From positions 1-37,544 of the forward strand of contig JAJTGY010000062.1 in NCBI GenBank assembly GCA_021298015.1: 37,544 bases of DNA, written 5' to 3'. The stretch comes from Flammeovirgaceae bacterium. GTDB taxonomy: Bacteria; Bacteroidota; Bacteroidia; Cytophagales; Cyclobacteriaceae. The notes under the pieces are model-generated. The model saw nothing but the letters and a program-made list of their open reading frames with translations, did not search any database and had not been told where the DNA came from. A program made the translations under genes and the position numbers. This document shows, piece by piece, positions 1 to 8,029 of this stretch. How positions within the stretch are numbered: the first letter of the stretch is position 1; each line of letters starts with the position of its first letter.

Positions 1-1244
1 GATACGTTTTGGGATATCTGGGTGAAGTTTAAGGTGTCTAAATTATCAAAGGGTGTGAGTTGGTTGATGTCCACAAACTGTGAGCGGATGTTGGTAAATG
101 TTTGAAAGCTGGAATAGGCAAACGCCAGGTTGAGTTTAGGTGATGGAGCCACGGCTACATTGGCCGATGCCACCAATCTGCGCATGGTGCTGATCTTGCT
201 GTCGTCCAGATTATCGCGCTGGGTACCCACGTTGGCTGCCACATTTACTTTGCCCTGAAACAGAGCCGTGGCGGCATTGACTGTGATATTTTCAAGATCG
301 TTGTTAAAGAAATATCCTCCCAGCGTCCGGTATTGCGGATCGATGCGTTCATATCCTACCCCTACCGAATAGGCTTCGGCCTGATAGGTAATGTTTGCCT
401 TGTAGGCATGGTAATAAGAAGATGAACCCCTGGGGGTAAATAATCCGCCCATCTTACCTAAAACATTTTGCGTTTCTGCTTCCTCTGCCCGTGTATCACG
501 AGTGATGGCACTGGTAGCCCATTCAGCCCTGAGTTGAACCCGATCGAATAACATCTTGCCGCCTGTTAGTCCGAGCACCAGGTTTTCCTGGGGCAGGATG
601 CCTTCTTCTTCCGGAACGTAGCTGATGGAGTTTACCTCATCTTCGGCCCTAAAAAGAATGGCCTCCACAAAGTCTTTATTATCACCATAGCCTATTTTCA
701 TTCCATATCCATATCTGTCAAAAGAGGGTAATACAGGATTGGCCGAAAGGCTGTCGGGCTCCACGGCTTTTAGGAATCGACCATACATAGCGCTGATCTT
801 CCATTTGGGTGAGGGAGCCAAATCGGCCCCAATACCATTAAAAAGATGTCCGCTCAATGTGTATTGTGAAAAAGACATGCTGGTAAAACCCAGGTGAAGG
901 GTAGCCCACTTATACGTAGGGTGTAAGGTGAACTGATTGAAAGGCTGCTGAAAGGTGACGTTCTGGTTAGAAAGAGAAAAACTAAGTGGGATACTCCAGC
1001 CATACAAACTAAAGTTCAAATTGCCGGTAGCAAAATAAGAGTACGGATCGCGTCTGCTGTCGATACCGCTGGCTGTATAAAAAATCTGGTTCAAAGAAAT
1101 GCCTCCATTGATCTTGACCGGAGGTTCCTTGCCAATGCTTTCCAGATTTTGGGCCGTCACCCTACCAGTGCTTAATCCTGTGACTAAGCAAAAGAAAATG
1201 GTGATTAACTTATTCCGGATAAGTAGATGTAAAAATCTTTCCAA
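1..1244 (-). CDS. Outer-membrane beta-barrel protein, 5' part only (runs off left edge)
   Basis: An open frame runs from a TTG at 1242-1244 to the window edge without a stop, giving about 414 residues. No in-frame ATG exists upstream before a stop, so TTG is the likely start. The N-terminus reads as a signal peptide: basic residues, the hydrophobic core ITIFFCLVTGLS, then a probable cleavage after VTA, before QNLESIGKEPP. The mature part alternates short aromatic strands with turns (NLNFSLYGWSIPLSFSLSNQ, YKWATLHLGF, WKISAMYGRF), typical of a large Bacteroidota outer-membrane barrel. No TonB-dependent receptor plug or TonB box is visible. I do not recognise a characterised function; secretion-linked or porin-like roles are guesses. 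It is divergent from the bat-like genes. Confidence 0.75.
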   Translation of the reverse strand, partial: MERFLHLLIRNKLITIFFCLVTGLSTGRVTAQNLESIGKEPPVKINGGISLNQIFYTASGIDSRRDPYSYFATGNLNFSLYGWSIPLSFSLSNQNVTFQQPFNQFTLHPTYKWATLHLGFTSMSFSQYTLSGHLFNGIGADLAPSPKWKISAMYGRFLKAVEPDSLSANPVLPSFDRYGYGMKIGYGDNKDFVEAILFRAEDEVNSISYVPEEEGILPQENLVLGLTGGKMLFDRVQLRAEWATSAITRDTRAEEAETQNVLGKMGGLFTPRGSSSYYHAYKANITYQAEAYSVGVGYERIDPQYRTLGGYFFNNDLENITVNAATALFQGKVNVAANVGTQRDNLDDSKISTMRRLVASANVAVAPSPKLNLAFAYSSFQTFTNIRSQFVDINQLTPFDNLDTLNFTQISQNV

Positions 1245-1265
1245 ATGCCTAGGTTAACGGTTAAA

Positions 1266-1298
1266 TAAAAATAAACAATACTTGATCAAAATAGCAAA
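1266..1298 (-). promoter_or_regulatory. Candidate Bacteroidota-type promoter for the barrel gene
   Basis: On the minus strand TTTG (1295-1298) is followed by 21 bp and then TATTTTTA (1266-1273), a 7/8 match to TAnnTTTG. Transcription would begin about 7 bp downstream, roughly 15 nt before the TTG start at 1244. The region is AT-rich, so chance matches are likely; this is inference from the consensus. Confidence 0.4.
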
Positions 1299-1357
1299 TT
1301 CAGGGGCTTATTTTTTTGCTGGAGTTACGCAACGGTTAGGCGTCAAGACTTCTTACA

Positions 1358-1370
1358 GGTGTCAGACTCC
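1358..1370. repeat. Short imperfect inverted repeat in decayed intergenic DNA
   Basis: GGTGTCAGACTCC has arms GGTGTC and GACTCC that pair with one mismatch around a central A. A related string, GTCAAGACTTC, lies just before it (from 1342). This resembles a REP-like or transposon-end remnant, but a single short copy is weak evidence. Confidence 0.2.
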
Positions 1371-1425
1371 TTCAAAAACGACCTTGATGCGGTAAGTCCG
1401 GTTTTTACTTAAAATGGCCAAATCC

Positions 1426-1605
1426 TTACAGCTGTGTTCGGCTGTTGAAGTCGGCCTTCACCACCAGTCGATCGCGCAGACTTTGAACCCATTGGCTTTG
1501 ATCCTGCCGGTACATCGAATCGGCCGACTGAGCAAGTCCTGCGCCACTCCAACACGAACAGGTCACAAGAGCGGTGAGCGCAAAAAGATGAGCGCGGTGA
1601 ATCAT
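1426..1605 (-). pseudogene. Decayed secreted-protein gene: signal peptide plus short mature stub
   Basis: A 59-codon minus-strand frame begins with ATG at 1605. It has a convincing export signal: MIHRAHLFALTALVTC, a Ser/Cys-rich region and the cleavage-like end GAGLAQ. The mature stub starts SADSMYRQDQ and contains the run RDRLVVKADFNS before an early TAA at 1426-1428. A second short stretch in another frame just downstream (about 1362-1415) reads NRTYRIKVVFEGV and stops, like the last strand of a small outer-membrane protein. The simplest reading is a gene for a secreted or barrel protein (the start vaguely recalls DUF4421 proteins) that lost most of its middle. It could also be an intact small secreted peptide. 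The rest of 1245-1673 shows no gene. Confidence 0.4.
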
Positions 1606-1659
1606 TGAACGGTAACGAATCTAATTTACGGCCGTTTACGTTCCATTATCAGTAATCCG

Positions 1660-1667
1660 TATTTTTG
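1660..1667 (+). promoter_or_regulatory. -7 box TATTTTTG of the batB-like gene
   Basis: TATTTTTG is an exact match to the Bacteroidota -7 consensus TAnnTTTG. It ends 6 bp before the ATG at 1674, so transcription would begin at or next to the start codon (leaderless or nearly so). The -33 region has only a weak TTTA. The TTG inside this box is in frame with the gene and could be mistaken for its start. Confidence 0.5.
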
Positions 1668-1673
1668 TCGGCT

Positions 1674-2621
1674 ATGTCGTGGTTCAGGTCGTTTGGCATT
1701 CAGGAATGGGTTTGGGTGGGCGTCTTCCTTCTCGGCTATGGGGTGTATTTTTGGCGCATCTTCAAAATAGGCCGGCAATTGAATACACCCGTTGGCACCG
1801 TTTTTATCAAATTGGTTGTTCGGTCACTCTTTTTTGCACTGCTGATCACCGCTTTTCTGGGGCCGGTAGTGGGTGATGCCCAACGTGAAGTGAAGTCAGT
1901 GGGCAAAGACATTTTGCTTTGTGTCGATCTGTCCAAATCCATGGACGCCCGCGACATTGCACCCACGCGGCTGGAAAAAATCAAATTTGAACTCAAGCGT
2001 ATCGTAAGCGAATTCAACAGCGATCGTCTAGGCGTCATTATTTTTTCGTCCGAGGCGTTTATGCAAAGTCCCCTCACCTACGATCAAAATGCACTCAACC
2101 TGTTCATCGAAGCGCTGAACACAAACCTCGTACCCACGTCAAGTACGGATTTCGGTCCGCCCCTTGAGATGGCCTTGAACAAATTGCAGACAGACGAAGG
2201 AAGGCAGGTGCAGCAAAAATCAAAAGTGATTATCCTGATCAGCGATGGCGAAGATTTTGGCGAGCAAACCGATGAGGCGGTCCAAAAAATAAAAGACGCA
2301 GACATTAAAGTGTTTACCCTCGGGGTTGGCACCGAACAAGGCGCCCAGATCAACACCGGTAAAGGCGTACCTGCCCTCACGCGCCTGGTAGCCACGCACT
2401 TGAAGGAAGTGGCCGAAAAATCCGGTGGTCAGTATTTCGAAATTAATGACAACCGCAACGATGTAAACCGATTGATCACGGCCATCAACAACATTGAAGG
2501 TGAATTGCGCGACACCCGGGTGATCGATGTATCGGCTAACCGATACCACCTGCTCCTGCTACCCGCCCTCCTTCTGCTTTTGTTCGATATATTTGTGAAC
2601 GTGAAAACGGTACGGATATGA
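1674..2621 (+). CDS. batB: VWA-domain membrane protein, BatB-like
   Basis: 315 residues. An N-terminal membrane segment (VWVGVFLLGYGVYFW) is followed by a second hydrophobic stretch near residues 48-65, then a von Willebrand factor A domain (about 85-285) with a complete-looking MIDAS metal site: DLSKS around residue 88 and a later SDGEDFG. A C-terminal membrane helix (LLLLPALLLLLFDIF) closes the protein. This topology fits the Bat aerotolerance VWA proteins, and the next gene is BatC-like, which favours BatB over BatA. These proteins are thought to act in the cytoplasmic membrane in stress tolerance, with an unclear molecular role. ATG 1674 is preferred over an in-frame TTG at 1665, which lies inside the -7 box. 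Its stop overlaps the next start (ATGA). Confidence 0.85.
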   Translation: MSWFRSFGIQEWVWVGVFLLGYGVYFWRIFKIGRQLNTPVGTVFIKLVVRSLFFALLITAFLGPVVGDAQREVKSVGKDILLCVDLSKSMDARDIAPTRLEKIKFELKRIVSEFNSDRLGVIIFSSEAFMQSPLTYDQNALNLFIEALNTNLVPTSSTDFGPPLEMALNKLQTDEGRQVQQKSKVIILISDGEDFGEQTDEAVQKIKDADIKVFTLGVGTEQGAQINTGKGVPALTRLVATHLKEVAEKSGGQYFEINDNRNDVNRLITAINNIEGELRDTRVIDVSANRYHLLLLPALLLLLFDIFVNVKTVRI

Positions 2622-3436
2622 AGGGTTTGTGGCTGTTGGCGATCGTGGCCTTTCTGGGAATTGATCCCCGAACGGTCAGCCGTATTAACAGCCTTAAGGA
2701 GCAGGCCCGTAAAGCGTATTCGGCTGGCGACTATACCACGGCCTCGCGCATTTACCGCACCCTGGTGGACTCGCTTGGGGTTTCGGAAGAAGAAGTAAAG
2801 CTCAATTTGGCCCATGCGCTGTTTGCCGCCAACGACTCCAGCGCAGCTGACCGGTATCAGCCACTGACGGTGAGCCGCAATACCCTGTTGCGCTCCATCG
2901 CCCAACAACAAATGGGTGTGCTATCCAGCCGAAGCGGCAACCTGGAGGGCGCCTTGGAATGGTTTAAACAGGCCCTGCGGGCGAACCCAGCAAATGAAGA
3001 CGCCCGTTACAACTATGAGTTGGTGAAGAAAAAGCTGGAGGAAAAGAAGAAACAAGACCAGCAAAAGCAGGATCAGAAGCAAGACCAGCAGGACAAGAAC
3101 GATCAAAACGAGGACAAAAAAGATCAGAAGGACAAAAACCAGCAGCAGAAAGATCAAAAAGAAAAGCAAGACAAGAAAGAGCAACAGCAACAGCAGGACG
3201 AACAGCAAAAGAAAGACGAAGAGAAAAAAGATCAGCAGAAATCAGAGGAGGAAAAAGAGTCCGAAAAGAAAGAGCAGCAAAATCCTGGCTTTGAAAAAAA
3301 GCTGGAAGAGATGAAGATCACGCCCGAAAAGGCGAAGATGATTTTGGAAGCCATGAAAAATCAGGAAAAACAATATCTCCAGCAGAACAAACGCAAGGCC
3401 ACTAAGCCGCGCAACACCAATAAACCACAGTATTAA
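2618..3436 (+). CDS. batC: BatC-like TPR protein with long charged tail
   Basis: 272 residues. A short hydrophobic N-terminus (LWLLAIVAFLGI) looks like a signal peptide or anchor. TPR-type helices follow: one near residues 30-55 (YSAGDYTTASRIYRTL) and another near 110-135 (GNLEGALEWFKQALRANP). From about residue 145 to 225 the protein is almost only K, Q, D and E, probably an extended or coiled segment. The last 45 residues contain a more ordered KLEEMKITPEKAKMILEAM segment. Domain order and position directly after a VWA gene match BatC. TPRs usually mediate protein contacts, here plausibly with the VWA protein. The ATG overlaps the upstream stop by 4 bp, so translational coupling is likely. 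No BatA, BatD, BatE or MoxR gene flanks the pair. Confidence 0.82.
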   Translation: MKGLWLLAIVAFLGIDPRTVSRINSLKEQARKAYSAGDYTTASRIYRTLVDSLGVSEEEVKLNLAHALFAANDSSAADRYQPLTVSRNTLLRSIAQQQMGVLSSRSGNLEGALEWFKQALRANPANEDARYNYELVKKKLEEKKKQDQQKQDQKQDQQDKNDQNEDKKDQKDKNQQQKDQKEKQDKKEQQQQQDEQQKKDEEKKDQQKSEEEKESEKKEQQNPGFEKKLEEMKITPEKAKMILEAMKNQEKQYLQQNKRKATKPRNTNKPQY

Positions 3437-3445
3437 TCTATCACC

Positions 3446-4627
3446 ATGAGCAAAGAAGTGTATATCGTGTCAGCCGTGCGTACACCCATCGGCAGCTTTG
3501 GCGGCAACCTCGCCCCGTTATCGGCCGTTCAATTGGGCGCTATCGCAGTAAAGGGGGCCCTGAAACAAATTCAACTGGAACCCCACCAGGTTCAGGAATT
3601 GTTTTTTGGCAACGTGATTTCGGCCGGACTGGCCCAGGCACCCGCTACGCAGGTAGCCGTAGGTGCGGGGTTGGGATATAACATCCCCTGCACACTGGTG
3701 AACAAAGTTTGTGCTTCGGGCATGAAGTCAATCATCTTGGGCGCGCAATCCATCATGCTCGGCCAAAACGATGTAGTCGTAGCTGGCGGCATGGAGAGCA
3801 TGAGCAATATCCCCTACTACCTGACCAAGGCCCGCTACGGTTATAAGTACGGCAACGGGGAATTGCTCGATGGATTAACGTACGATGGGTTGACTGATGT
3901 GTACAACCATTGTGCCATGGGTGTGTGTGCCGATAACACCGCCAAGGAGATGAGCATCACTCGCCAGCAGCAGGATGCCTATGCTATTCAATCGTACAAA
4001 CGATCGGCCGAAGCCTGGAAAGCCGGCAAGTTCAAGGAAGAAGTTATTCCCGTTGAAATCATCGGTAAGAAAGGTGATGTTACCCTTTTTGGCGAAGACG
4101 AAGAGTACAAGAACGTCAACTTCGATAAGATCCCCGGCTTGAAACCGGTGTTTACGAAAGAGGGTACCGTAACGGCCGCGAATGCATCAACCATTAATGA
4201 CGGTGCCGCAGCGGTGGTGCTCATGAGCAAGGAGAAAATGCAGGAACTCGGTCTGAAACCGATCGCCAAGATTCGGGGCTTTGCCGATGCCGCTCATGAT
4301 CCCATGTGGTTCACCACGGCACCCGCGCTGGCGATCCCGAAAGCCATGAAGATGGCGGGCGTTAACGCTAAGGATGTTGCCTACTATGAAATCAATGAGG
4401 CCTTTTCGGCTGTGGCAATTGCCAACAACATCAAACTCGGGCTGGACGAAAGTAAGGTAAACGTCAATGGAGGCGCTGTAGCGCTGGGTCATCCGCTGGG
4501 TGCCTCGGGTGCGCGCATCACCATTACATTGGCCAGCGTGCTGAAGCAGAACAACGCGTCCATCGGAGTAGCCGGCATTTGCAACGGTGGCGGTGGCGCC
4601 TCTGCGCTGGTGCTCGAAAAGGTATAA
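3446..4627 (+). CDS. Thiolase (acetyl-CoA C-acetyl/acyltransferase)
   Basis: 393 residues, the usual length for a biosynthetic or degradative thiolase. All signature elements are visible: the nucleophilic cysteine in NKVCASGMKS (Cys89), the NEAFS motif, the catalytic histidine in GGAVALGHPLGASGAR, and the C-terminal proton-donating cysteine in GICNGGGGAS. It joins or cleaves acyl-CoAs, either condensing two acetyl-CoA or cutting 3-ketoacyl-CoA in fatty-acid breakdown. Sequence alone does not separate these. It starts 9 bp after batC, so it may share that transcript, though no functional link to Bat proteins is known. Confidence 0.93.
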   Translation: MSKEVYIVSAVRTPIGSFGGNLAPLSAVQLGAIAVKGALKQIQLEPHQVQELFFGNVISAGLAQAPATQVAVGAGLGYNIPCTLVNKVCASGMKSIILGAQSIMLGQNDVVVAGGMESMSNIPYYLTKARYGYKYGNGELLDGLTYDGLTDVYNHCAMGVCADNTAKEMSITRQQQDAYAIQSYKRSAEAWKAGKFKEEVIPVEIIGKKGDVTLFGEDEEYKNVNFDKIPGLKPVFTKEGTVTAANASTINDGAAAVVLMSKEKMQELGLKPIAKIRGFADAAHDPMWFTTAPALAIPKAMKMAGVNAKDVAYYEINEAFSAVAIANNIKLGLDESKVNVNGGAVALGHPLGASGARITITLASVLKQNNASIGVAGICNGGGGASALVLEKV

Positions 4628-4662
4628 CAACAATCCGGCCTTCTACTCGTTTTTCATTCGCT

Positions 4663-5979
4663 ATGCGAATTGTCTTCTGTTTTGTCCTGGTTGGCTTAAG
4701 CTTGGGATCGGCATTTGCCCAGAAGAATGTGCGGACCTATCACGACCCCATGCAACGCCAGGTTCATGAAGACTACTTCGTGTCCGTGGCGGATGGCACC
4801 ACACTCGAAGGACCGTACAAACGCTACTTTCCCAACGGTAAACTTGAAATTTCGGGTACGTTCGAAGACGGGCGCAGATCCGGCATCTTCTATGAATACA
4901 ACAGCCGCGGGGTGTTGGTGCGCAAGATTGCGTATCTCAATGGCACACGCCATGGAGCCGTGGAGGTGTACAACGATAAAGGTGTCGTAATCCAACGAGC
5001 CCTTTACCAGAACGGCCTGCTGATCGATAGCGTCCGCACCTTTTATGAAACGGGCAAGCCGCGCCTGGAGGGACAATTCGTGGAAGGCAAACCCGATGGT
5101 GTAGTCAAGGAGTACTACCCGTCCGGATCGGTGCGCAAGGAAATCACCTACAAAAACCAGAAACCGAACGGCATCACCAAGACCTACTACGAAAGTGGCG
5201 TACTGGAGTCCGAGGCCAATTTCAAAGATGGCATCATGCACGGGTTCTTCAAGAGCTACTACACGAATGCCCAGCTTGAGCTGGTATCCGAAATGAAGGA
5301 AGGTGAAAAAATGGGCGACTTTAGTTACTACGATCGCGAAGGACACCGGTTACTGGAAGGGCACTTTCTGAATGGCCGCCTCCATGGCGATAACAAAGGC
5401 TACTACACCTCCGGCAAACTGCAGCATGAGTACAACTACCGTGAGGGGGCCAAGACAGGCACCAACGTAGACTACTACGAGAACGGCAAGGTGCAGCTGC
5501 GCGAAGTAGTGGCCCTAAACGGACGCACAAGCCGGCAGGAAGAGTTTAGTCCGGAAGGCAAAAAGACTTTCGAAAAAGAGTTCGAGTATGGCCAGCCTCA
5601 CGGGACATGGACTTTTTATTATGAAGATGGCAAGACACCCAAACTGATCGAGCGCTACGAAAAGGCAAAACTTCACGGGGCGCGGGTGCGGTACTTCCCC
5701 AATGGCCGCCCGCAGGTAGAGGAGCCTTACCAATATGATTTCATCACCGGCCCGGTAAAGAACTACTATGAGAGCGGGCAGATTTCCAGTCAGTGCGAGT
5801 ACAAACTCAGCCGGCAGCACGGCCTGTTTACGGCCTATTGGCCTAATGGAAAAGTGAAAGAACAAGGCGAATACGTGGCCAACAAAAGGCACCGGGAGTG
5901 GAAGGAGTTTGACCAGGAGGGCAACCTTGTTCGTACGCTGGTATTTAAAGCCGGCATTTTGGTGGAAGAAAAAAAATAA
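4663..5979 (+). CDS. Secreted MORN/YwqK-repeat protein
   Basis: 438 residues. A clear signal peptide (MRIVFCFVLVGLSLGSAFAQ) is followed by about fifteen copies of a 22-25 residue repeat of the MORN-variant type (COG2849, YwqK). Typical units contain YYPSG, YYENGK or YFPNG, then a charged strand and G(K/R)xHG. Such repeats form an elongated beta-sheet ladder. Automatic annotation often labels the family a toxin-antitoxin YwqK antitoxin, but the signal peptide and length argue for a periplasmic or surface repeat protein of unknown role. ATG 4663 was chosen because it begins the signal peptide; upstream in-frame codons overlap the thiolase gene in another frame. Confidence 0.85.
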   Translation: MRIVFCFVLVGLSLGSAFAQKNVRTYHDPMQRQVHEDYFVSVADGTTLEGPYKRYFPNGKLEISGTFEDGRRSGIFYEYNSRGVLVRKIAYLNGTRHGAVEVYNDKGVVIQRALYQNGLLIDSVRTFYETGKPRLEGQFVEGKPDGVVKEYYPSGSVRKEITYKNQKPNGITKTYYESGVLESEANFKDGIMHGFFKSYYTNAQLELVSEMKEGEKMGDFSYYDREGHRLLEGHFLNGRLHGDNKGYYTSGKLQHEYNYREGAKTGTNVDYYENGKVQLREVVALNGRTSRQEEFSPEGKKTFEKEFEYGQPHGTWTFYYEDGKTPKLIERYEKAKLHGARVRYFPNGRPQVEEPYQYDFITGPVKNYYESGQISSQCEYKLSRQHGLFTAYWPNGKVKEQGEYVANKRHREWKEFDQEGNLVRTLVFKAGILVEEKK

Positions 5980-6030
5980 CCCTTGCAGTTGTACGATCCG
6001 ACCACGAACTTGCCTTTTAGAAACCGAGAC

Positions 6031-6270
6031 ATGTCTGTTGCTGATCAAAAGCTTAACCTCATTTCCCGAATTGCGTTGATCGAAGATCAAGAGGTGCTGG
6101 AAGCAATTAATCAGCTAATTGACCTCGAGGAGAAAGCGACAAAGACCTATGCTGTGTCAGAGTCTGAGCGAAGAGCCATTGAACGCGGTATGCGCGACCT
6201 TGAGGAAGGACAAACCTTTTCATCGGAAGCGGCTGAGCAGAAGATTCAGGAATGGCTCAAAAAAAGGTAG
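6031..6270 (+). CDS. Probable type II antitoxin (RelB-like)
   Basis: 79 residues, mostly helical and charged (VADQKLNLISRIALIEDQEV, then EAINQLIDLEEKATK). The C-terminal half (RRAIERGMRDLEEGQTFSSE then [11 protein letters not shown]) matches the small antitoxins paired with RelE/ParE toxins, where the tail wraps the toxin. The ATG at 6031 is preferred over an in-frame TTG at 5983. Its 3' end overlaps the toxin gene by 19 bp, the usual arrangement for translational coupling. Autoregulation by the complex is expected for the family; no operator was identified upstream. Confidence 0.75.
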   Translation: MSVADQKLNLISRIALIEDQEVLEAINQLIDLEEKATKTYAVSESERRAIERGMRDLEEGQTFSSEAAEQKIQEWLKKR

Positions 6271-6548
6271 TTTGGACTGCATCTGCCATCCAGGATCGAA
6301 TCGACATTTTCCGATATTGGTCTGAACACAATCAATCCGACCATTTCAGCAAAAAACTGGAACAACTTTTTACTCAGGCAGCCAGTCTAATTGCAGCTTT
6401 TCCAAACATTGGAGTACCCACAGACATCCAAGGCGTAAGAGTAAAGATTGTACGCGCCTTCAAATTGTTTTATGTGACTACCGATGAGTCGGTGATCATC
6501 ATCCGGGTCTGGGACGGTCGTCAAGATCCTGAAAGAATCGTTTTCTGA
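6252..6548 (+). CDS. Type II toxin, RelE/ParE superfamily
   Basis: 98 residues. Family features are visible in order: the opening strand KKVVWTASA, the helix [20 protein letters not shown], the loop [15 protein letters not shown], and the closing strands [20 protein letters not shown] ending in RQDPERI. The final RQDP is common in ParE-like members. RelE proteins cut mRNA on the ribosome and ParE proteins poison gyrase; the sequence does not decide between them. The start ATG lies inside the antitoxin gene. The pair sits between a repeat protein and purC, as a compact insert between unrelated genes. Confidence 0.85.
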   Translation: MAQKKVVWTASAIQDRIDIFRYWSEHNQSDHFSKKLEQLFTQAASLIAAFPNIGVPTDIQGVRVKIVRAFKLFYVTTDESVIIIRVWDGRQDPERIVF

Positions 6549-6615
6549 GGCAAATTTTCGGGTATTTCCCGCCCTCCAGCCAACCGGATTTTTTACTTTG
6601 CACTTTCTTTTCTCC

Positions 6616-7551
6616 ATGAACGCCATTCGCGAAACACATTTCTCCTTCCCGGGTCAAACCGGCTTCTATCGCGGCAAGGTGCGCGATGTCTATTTCTTTG
6701 GCGACCGTATGGCCATGGTGGCCACCGATCGCATTTCGGCCTTCGATGTGATTCTACCGCGCGCCATACCCGACAAGGGCCGGGTACTCAATCAGATAGC
6801 CGCCCTCAACCTCCGAGCTACTGCGGGCCTAGTGCCCAACTGGGTTACGGCCTCCCCCGATCCGAACGTCACCATTGGCTTTCGGTGCGAGACGTACCCG
6901 GTGGAAATGGTTATTCGCGGCTACCTGGCCGGCCATGCCTGGCGCGAGTACAAAGCCGGCAAGCGTGTGCTTTGCGGGGTTGCGCTGCCCGAGGGTTTAA
7001 AGGAAAATGACCCCCTGCCCCAACCCATCATAACGCCTACCACCAAAGCGCACGTAGGTCATGATGAAGATATCTCGCGAGAAGAAATCCTGAAACGAAA
7101 ATTGGTACCGGAAGCTGAGTATACCGTATTGGAAACGTATGCGCGGACCTTGTTTGCCAAGGGAACCGAACTGGCACGGCAACGCGGCCTCATTCTGGTA
7201 GACACCAAATACGAGTTTGGACGCCACAACGGCACGATTTATCTGATCGATGAGGTGCACACACCTGACTCCTCCCGGTACTTTTATGCTGATGGGTATG
7301 ACGAGCGGCAGCGGAAAGGCGAACCTCAAAAGCAGTTATCCAAAGAATTTGTCCGGCAATGGCTGATTGAAAACGGATTTCAGGGTAAAGAAGGCCAGCA
7401 GGTACCCGAAATGACCGATGCCATCGTGCATTCCATCAGCGACCGTTACCGCGAGTTGTACACGCAACTGACGGGCGAAACCCTGCCGCCTGTAAATTAT
7501 GATGCCTTGCTGGAACGAATTGAGCAGGCCATCGTTAAATCCCTAAAATGA
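6616..7551 (+). CDS. purC: SAICAR synthase (purine biosynthesis)
   Basis: 311 residues, the long form typical of Bacteroidota and eukaryote-like PurC. It carries the N-terminal nucleotide-binding strand [11 protein letters not shown], the DRISAFDV motif, the [20 protein letters not shown] segment (CAIR/aspartate region) and [11 protein letters not shown] followed by [13 protein letters not shown], all diagnostic. It ligates CAIR and aspartate with ATP. ATG 6616 gives the usual start [14 protein letters not shown]; an in-frame TTG at 6598 adds only six residues and lies in a weak -7-like TTACTTTG (6593-6600). Confidence 0.97.
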   Translation: MNAIRETHFSFPGQTGFYRGKVRDVYFFGDRMAMVATDRISAFDVILPRAIPDKGRVLNQIAALNLRATAGLVPNWVTASPDPNVTIGFRCETYPVEMVIRGYLAGHAWREYKAGKRVLCGVALPEGLKENDPLPQPIITPTTKAHVGHDEDISREEILKRKLVPEAEYTVLETYARTLFAKGTELARQRGLILVDTKYEFGRHNGTIYLIDEVHTPDSSRYFYADGYDERQRKGEPQKQLSKEFVRQWLIENGFQGKEGQQVPEMTDAIVHSISDRYRELYTQLTGETLPPVNYDALLERIEQAIVKSLK

Positions 7552-7579
7552 AGTAATTTTAACCCTTCAATATCGTCCG

Positions 7580-7954
7580 ATGAAATACACGATCGACAAG
7601 CAAGAGAAATACGCCCTGTTAAGCCTGCACGAGGAAAAACTCGACTCCAGCATTGCGCCCAACTTAAAATCCGAAATGGTGACCCTTCATGCCGAAGGCG
7701 CCCGCAACCTGATCCTGGATTTGGGCGAAGTCAAGTATACCGATTCATCCGGACTGAGCGCCCTGCTGGTTGGAAACCGGATTCTGCAGGAGGACGGAGG
7801 AATTTTCGTACTTACCCGCCTGTCGGAGCACACGTTAAAGCTCATCAAAATTTCCCAGCTCGATAGCGTCCTGAATATTTTACCCTCGATCGAAGAGGCC
7901 ATCGATGCGGTGTTCATGCACGAAATTGAGAAGGACATGAAGGATGGCGAGTAA
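7580..7954 (+). CDS. STAS-domain protein (anti-sigma factor antagonist type)
   Basis: 124 residues covering one STAS domain. The conserved phosphoacceptor loop is TDSSGLSALL (about residues 54-63), with the serine pair where SpoIIAA-type proteins are phosphorylated. The following strand and helix (GGIFVLTRLSEHTLKLIKIS) also fit. The C-terminal 20 residues are acidic and extend past the domain. Such proteins bind anti-sigma kinases in partner-switching. No kinase or phosphatase gene is nearby, so its partner is unknown. A TAATTTTA at 7554-7561 is a 7/8 -7 match but has no -33 element. It is probably cotranscribed with rnz. Confidence 0.85.
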   Translation: MKYTIDKQEKYALLSLHEEKLDSSIAPNLKSEMVTLHAEGARNLILDLGEVKYTDSSGLSALLVGNRILQEDGGIFVLTRLSEHTLKLIKISQLDSVLNILPSIEEAIDAVFMHEIEKDMKDGE

Positions 7955-8029
7955 GACTCGAGCGCCAAAGACTTCCTTTGTGGGGAAGCACCCATCATAA
8001 ACGCGGATTCGGTACCAGGCTCCAACGGA

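Noticed and set aside
1414-1608. Plus-strand open frame of 64 codons
   Set aside because: The minus strand of the same DNA encodes a clear signal peptide, while this frame has no recognisable feature and no RBS or promoter.
2921-3208. Minus-strand frame of almost pure Leu, Val and Phe
   Set aside because: It is the mirror of the K/Q/D/E tail of BatC; its hydrophobic look comes only from complementing AAG/CAG/GAC codons.
3040-3300. Possible microsatellite or assembly artefact
   Set aside because: The repeats are degenerate at codon level and the frame stays open into a normal C-terminus, so this is a genuine low-complexity protein segment.
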